From Sneathiella glossodoripedis JCM 23214 (GTDB lineage Bacteria > Pseudomonadota > Alphaproteobacteria > Sneathiellales > Sneathiellaceae), in assembly GCF_000616095.1 (NCBI RefSeq), contig NZ_BAMS01000001.1:1178001-1242000 (forward strand): a DNA stretch of 64,000 nucleotides, written 5' to 3'. This document shows positions 60,495-64,000 of this stretch, one piece after another; within the stretch, counting starts at the first letter, position 1, and each line of letters begins with the position of its first letter. A program made the translations under genes and the position numbers. A model generated the notes under the pieces. The model saw nothing but the letters and a program-made list of their open reading frames with translations, searched no databases and was not told where the DNA came from.

Positions 60495-61142
60495 TCAGTG
60501 ATTTTTATTTTGAGTTATTTGCGAGAAAAAGACTTCTCTGAAAAGAAGTAGTGGGGCACGTGATTTAACAAGTTTTGATCTTAGGATCGCGCCTTCCCAG
60601 CCAATCCAGAAAAAGGCAGCCATTTGCTCTGATTGTATGTCTGGAGATAATTGATTCTGCTCTTTTGCTTGTTCCAGACAAGTTGCTATTCGCGCCTGCC
60701 AGGACTGAAAAATATTTTCCAGTCTCTCGCAAAAATCCTTATTCAGGCCAGATGCCTCCTGACCCAAATTTCCAACAAGACAACCACGGGTAAATCGGTG
60801 CTTTTCGATCCAATCAGTTGCCCCTTTTATAAAATTGTCAATTCTGGCGAGGGGCAACTCTGCCTCGTCAGTTAAATATTTATCCAGCAGATTTTCGAAA
60901 TATTGGCCATATCTTTTAAGAACCTCATGGCCGAATTCTTCCTTGCTCTCAAAATAATGATAGAAAGAGCCTTTTGGGATACCCGTATCTGAAAGTAACT
61001 CGGTCAAACCAGTGCTAATAAACCCTTTTTCTGTCAAAAGGGACATACCCGATCTTATCAGCCGTTCACGTGTCTCCAGCCTGTTTTCGGCGAGCTTTGG
61101 TGGGCGGCCTCTTTTCCGCTTAATGGTTTGATTTGTTGTCAT
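60495..61142 (-). CDS. acuR: TetR family regulator, AcuR-like
   Basis: A 215-residue TetR repressor. The helix-turn-helix is in LTEKGFISTGLTELLSDTGIPKGSFYHYFESKEEFG, with an N-terminal basic arm KRKRGRPPKL. In Rhodobacter and relatives AcuR represses acuI and dddL until acrylate is present. Placement 15 bp upstream of acuI and a palindrome over its own promoter support autorepression. Confidence 0.88.
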   Translation of the reverse strand: MTTNQTIKRKRGRPPKLAENRLETRERLIRSGMSLLTEKGFISTGLTELLSDTGIPKGSFYHYFESKEEFGHEVLKRYGQYFENLLDKYLTDEAELPLARIDNFIKGATDWIEKHRFTRGCLVGNLGQEASGLNKDFCERLENIFQSWQARIATCLEQAKEQNQLSPDIQSEQMAAFFWIGWEGAILRSKLVKSRAPLLLFREVFFSQITQNKNH

Positions 61143-61153
61143 GACTGTATTTA

Positions 61154-61168
61154 TAGACCGATCGTCTA
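61154..61168. promoter_or_regulatory. probable AcuR operator
   Basis: TAGACCGATCGTCTA lies about 12-26 bp ahead of the acuR ATG. It is an imperfect palindrome (TAGAC...GTCTA). One added G would give a perfect 16-bp TAGACC/GGTCTA palindrome of the type recognised by TetR-family repressors such as NemR. On the minus strand a TATAAA -10-like hexamer abuts it. Confidence 0.6.
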
Positions 61169-61235
61169 AAAAATAACAAGTGACAATTGCTTTATGTTTG
61201 TAACTTCAACTTACTGCAACGAGACGGAACTATTT

Positions 61236-62347
61236 TTATGAAGGGTGATTGCCAAACAGAGCCAATTGATTTGCATCACCTTCAGGTGGGACAAACAGGT
61301 CAGTTGCCAGTTCATATTTACGGCCTTTAAATCCTAAATTTTTAGATGTTTTGTTAAATCTGGCTCGGGCGATTTCTGCGTATGGGCCTTTCGCACTCAT
61401 TCGACTATGAAAGTTTGGATCATTTGCTTTGCCATCTCTCATTTCGCGAACAAACTTCATGATCTTGTTTGCTCGGTCAGGAAAGTGCACACCGACCCAT
61501 TCTTCAAATAATCCAGCAACTTCATATGGCAGGCGAAGGGGAAGCATTGTCGCCTGACTGGCTCCGTGCTCTTTCGCTGCATGCAACAGATCTTCAATTT
61601 CCTGATCATTGATTGCGGGAATGATGGGGGCCAGTTGGACAATGACCCTTACCCCCGCGTTTGATAGTTTTTTGATAGCATTCAGGCGTTTATGGGGAGC
61701 GCTTGCTCTAGGTTCCATAATTCGGGACAGGCGGTTGTCTAAACTTGTCAGAGATATGCTTACACAATTTAGATTTCTGCCAGCCAAGGGTTGCAGAATG
61801 TCCAGATCTCTTAACACCAGATCTGATTTGGTTGTAATTGTAAAGGGATGATTGCAATCTGCCAACAGCTCAATAACCTGCCGTGTAATCTTATGGTGTC
61901 TTTCAATTGGTTGATAAGGGTCGGTGTTGGTTCCCAGCGCTATGGGTCTGCAAACATAATTTCTCTGTCTGAGTTCCTTGCGAAGTAGGTTGGCAGCATT
62001 TGGTTTGGCAAATAGCTGACTTTCAAAATCGACGCCTGCTGAAAGATCCATATAGGCGTGTGTCGGCCTCGCAAAACAGTAAATGCAACCGTGTTCACAG
62101 CCGCGATAGGGTTGATGGATCGGTCAAAGGGAAGATCAGGTGAGTGATTGCGAGTAATTATCGATTTTGGGTGTTCGATTGTGACGTGAGTTTTAAGTTT
62201 ACTCTCTTCTGAAATTTCAGTCTGCCACCCATCGTAAAATACTTCACGTTCCTCTTGTAAAAAACGCGCCGAAGGATTTTGCGTAGTACCGCGACCTTTT
62301 ACACGCCGGGTGTTAGCTTTATCTGCCAGAAAAAACGCCATATCCAT
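61236..62347 (-). pseudogene. PA0069 family radical SAM protein, frameshifted in this sequence
   Basis: Radical SAM enzyme of unassigned function. The start (62347) reads AFFLADKANTRRVKGRGTTQNP, then ITRNHSPDLPFDRSINP. At about 62109-62111 one C is missing from a CCCC run; in the restored frame the sequence continues YRGCEHGCIYCFARPTHAYMDL, with the CxxxCxxC cluster motif, then SQLFAKPNAANLLRKEL and IALGTNTDPYQPIER, and runs to 61236. A restored protein is about 370 residues, the usual family length. Downstream on the same strand is acuR. Confidence 0.88.
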
Positions 62348-62383
62348 ATTATAGCGTAAAAAAAGAACAAATGAAGAACAAAT

Positions 62384-62785
62384 TTAGGCGTTGCTGGATA
62401 AAATAGACAGACGATGAATGCTGGCTGCTTCAAGGAAACTAAACGCCGCTTCATCCAGTTCTTTGAAAGAAAAGGCAACCTGATTTTTGCCAAGAATTAT
62501 CCGTGTTACCGTAGCTTTGCAGTTAACTGCTTGTCGGTGGCTAGGGTCATAGGATAGCTCTGTTACTTTTAGGACTTCTCCAACAGGGGGGCGACCAGTA
62601 AAGTCGCGAACTCTAAATCCTCCCAGGCTCCAGTCGTAGGTCTGAAAGGACTTGCCAGCCATCACAAGCGATAACCTTGGAAGTTCAAATCTACGGTCTT
62701 TACGATTATGTGACCGGTATTTACCCACAGTGAAAAATTTGACCATTGCCGTGCGAAAGTGTCCCCCAATAGATGATAGGGGCAT
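62384..62785 (-). CDS. PilZ-domain-like protein
   Basis: A 133-residue protein with the pattern of a single PilZ domain: NRKDRRFELP (the R-x3-R arm region) followed by YDWSLGGFRVRDF (D-x-S-x-x-G), and a beta-barrel with VAFSFKELDE. PilZ domains bind cyclic di-GMP; the second signature here reads DWSLGG. An alternative start at 62749 would shorten the N-terminus by 12 residues. Function unknown; possibly motility or surface control. Confidence 0.72.
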   Translation of the reverse strand: MPLSSIGGHFRTAMVKFFTVGKYRSHNRKDRRFELPRLSLVMAGKSFQTYDWSLGGFRVRDFTGRPPVGEVLKVTELSYDPSHRQAVNCKATVTRIILGKNQVAFSFKELDEAAFSFLEAASIHRLSILSSNA

Positions 62786-62881
62786 TTTAGCCGTATATTT
62801 ATTAACATTCCGTGATCAGCTTGATGAAAATTATCTAAACTTTCTCATACGGAAAATACGCTGACGGGCTTTGACTTTCAG

Positions 62882-63430
62882 TTAGCTTTTGCTTCTTTTT
62901 TGATGTTCGTTGAGGCGATCAAACAATTCAACGAAATTGCAGGGCAGGAAACGGTAGTCAAGTTGATGGACAAGGATATCATCCCAAGCATCTTTCACTG
63001 CTCCGGTGGAGCCGGGAAGCGCAAATAGATATGTACCATCCGTAACACCGGCCGTTGCGCGGGATTGAATTGTTGAAGTGCCGATTTTTTGGTAGCTCAG
63101 CATTCGAAATAATTCGCCAAATCCTGGGATATGTTTTTCATAAAGGGCTTCAAAGGCCTCAGGTGTAACATCCCTGCCAGTAACACCCGTGCCGCCTGTG
63201 GAAATAACAACATCAACAGCGTCGGATGCAATCCAGTCCTTTAGGCAGGATTGGATTTCCAAAATCTCATCCTTGATGATCTTTCGATCTGCAAGAAGGT
63301 GTCCTGCCTTTTCAATCCTGTCAACCAAGGTTTGACCTGAGCGATCTTCTTGTAAACCGCGAGTGTCGGACACAGTTAATACGGCAATTTTTACAGGAAT
63401 AAAGGGACGGCTTTCATCAATTCCCGGCAT
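62882..63430 (-). CDS. moaB: molybdenum cofactor biosynthesis protein MoaB/MogA family
   Basis: A 182-residue molybdopterin adenylyltransferase-fold protein. It has IAVLTVSDTRGLQEDRSGQTL, the DVVISTGGTGVTGRDVTPEAF substrate loop and FALPGSTGAVKDAWDDIL. MoaB-type proteins may substitute for MogA. It overlaps the lytic transglycosylase by 14 nt on the same strand. No other moa genes are close. Confidence 0.92.
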   Translation of the reverse strand: MPGIDESRPFIPVKIAVLTVSDTRGLQEDRSGQTLVDRIEKAGHLLADRKIIKDEILEIQSCLKDWIASDAVDVVISTGGTGVTGRDVTPEAFEALYEKHIPGFGELFRMLSYQKIGTSTIQSRATAGVTDGTYLFALPGSTGAVKDAWDDILVHQLDYRFLPCNFVELFDRLNEHQKRSKS

Positions 63431-64000
63431 TGTCAGCTACCTTTTCATCTAAAATGTCCAGTGGATGATATTCAGGCCAGTGCCCTTGTGCAATATCATC
63501 AAGAGCTGGAAGTTCTTGTCCAAGGCGATGCCTGTAAATCCAGAAGTTGGTCAGGACACGTTTGATAAACCCACGTGTTTCACGGCTTTGCATGGCTTCG
63601 ATAAAGAATAATGGATCTTCGCTACCTTTTGCGCGCTTCTTCCATTTTATCAAATTTCCAGGTCCACCGTTATATGCAATAGCGAGGTAAAAAGATTATT
63701 TTCTACCGTATTGTCGCGCATCAAATACAAAAGATATTGCTGCCCGAGCTCTAGATTGTAGGAAGGATCAAATAATCGATTGTTTTTTCTGTTTCGCAAA
63801 GACTTGTCGCCCGCGATATAGCTGGCTGTTCTTGGCATGAGTTGCATCAGGCCTTTGGCGCCAGCAGGGCTTTGTGCTCTGCTGTAGAAACCAGATTCTT
63901 GCCGCATGAAAGCATAGAGAAGCGCACGATCAACTTTAAACCTATTTTTTGGTGCCCATTGTGGCAGTGGGTAAATTGCTGCATCCCATGGCTGATCTTT
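63417..64000 (-). pseudogene. lytic transglycosylase (SLT family), C-terminal part, frameshifted; 5' end outside window
   Basis: Periplasmic enzyme that cleaves peptidoglycan. The frame is open to the right edge of the window. The catalytic Glu lies in YAFMRQESGFYSRAQSPAGAKGLMQLMP. After DNTVENNLFTSL the frame breaks near 63678-63682; the adjacent frame continues as AYNGGPGNLIKWKKRAK, then SRETRGFIKRVLTNFWIYRHR, the normal soluble lytic transglycosylase ending, to 63417. One missing base in CTA(A)TTGCA explains it. About 195 residues of the C-terminal catalytic domain are visible. Confidence 0.88.

Overview
This window is chromosomal DNA from an alphaproteobacterium. It carries a CcrM-type GANTC methyltransferase, paired b and b' ATP synthase subunits, a coxBA-ctaB-coxF-ctaG-coxC-surf1 cluster, a class II (plant-type) glutamate-cysteine ligase, an acuR/acuI pair, a gcvPA/gcvPB split and a chemotaxis MCP. 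The mix of aerobic respiration, motility and acrylate/DMSP-type genes would fit a marine or free-living lineage, but the genus cannot be fixed from sequence alone. Gene density is high and almost everything is housekeeping. I see no tRNA, rRNA, CRISPR array, insertion sequence, prophage or integron.

Layout. 1-3.8 kb: 3' part of mutL, a BaiN/HI0933-type flavoprotein, a PhyH-family dioxygenase, then rsmD and an RsuA/RluB pseudouridine synthase on the other strand. 4.7-9.8 kb: a class I amidotransferase hydrolase, tadA, an ACAD11-like acyl-CoA dehydrogenase, a small protein, and two ACAD10/11-type kinases in tandem. 9.8-23.5 kb: purD, xseA, an M23 peptidase, cysQ, pmbA, a TauE/SafE exporter, ubiD, ubiA, rsmE, gshA, a mono-heme c-type cytochrome and tldD. 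24-31.6 kb: the cytochrome aa3 oxidase cluster, followed by an M32 carboxypeptidase. 31.7-43.2 kb: thrC, an M16 peptidase, a GNAT acetyltransferase, yqgE, a DsbD-alpha-like protein, a peroxiredoxin, rnhA, cheZ, thrB, ispH, a putative lipoprotein, and an MCP with an Aer-like PAS protein. 43.3-48.1 kb: a promoter, a tandem glycine riboswitch and gcvT-gcvH-gcvPA-gcvPB. 48.1-50.7 kb: the F0 genes atpI-B-E-F'-F. 50.7-58.2 kb: smc, a DsbA-like protein, a DUF721/DciA-like protein, mutY, an EF-hand protein and ccrM. 58.3-64 kb: rnhB, an AhpD-like protein, acuI, acuR, a PA0069-type radical SAM protein, a PilZ-like protein, moaB and a lytic transglycosylase cut by the window edge.

The strongest functional story is at 6.0-9.8 kb. 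A dehydrogenase of the ACAD11 clade sits beside two stand-alone proteins that match the N-terminal kinase half of ACAD10/11, so the enzyme that is one fused chain in animals is here in separate genes, with the kinase duplicated. The second is at 57-61.2 kb. There an acrylate-type acuR-acuI unit runs with translational overlaps into rnhB and then ccrM, and four GANTC sites are packed into 73 bp just ahead of ccrM.

A caution for the whole window: at least seven conserved genes (rsmD, one kinase, ubiD, the M32 peptidase, atpF', the radical SAM gene and the lytic transglycosylase) are interrupted by one small indel each, and two more (atpB and the cytochrome) have start regions that make sense only if one base is restored. 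Most are explained by one base missing from a short homopolymer. This looks more like residual sequencing error than real gene decay, so the affected genes should be treated as probably intact in the organism.
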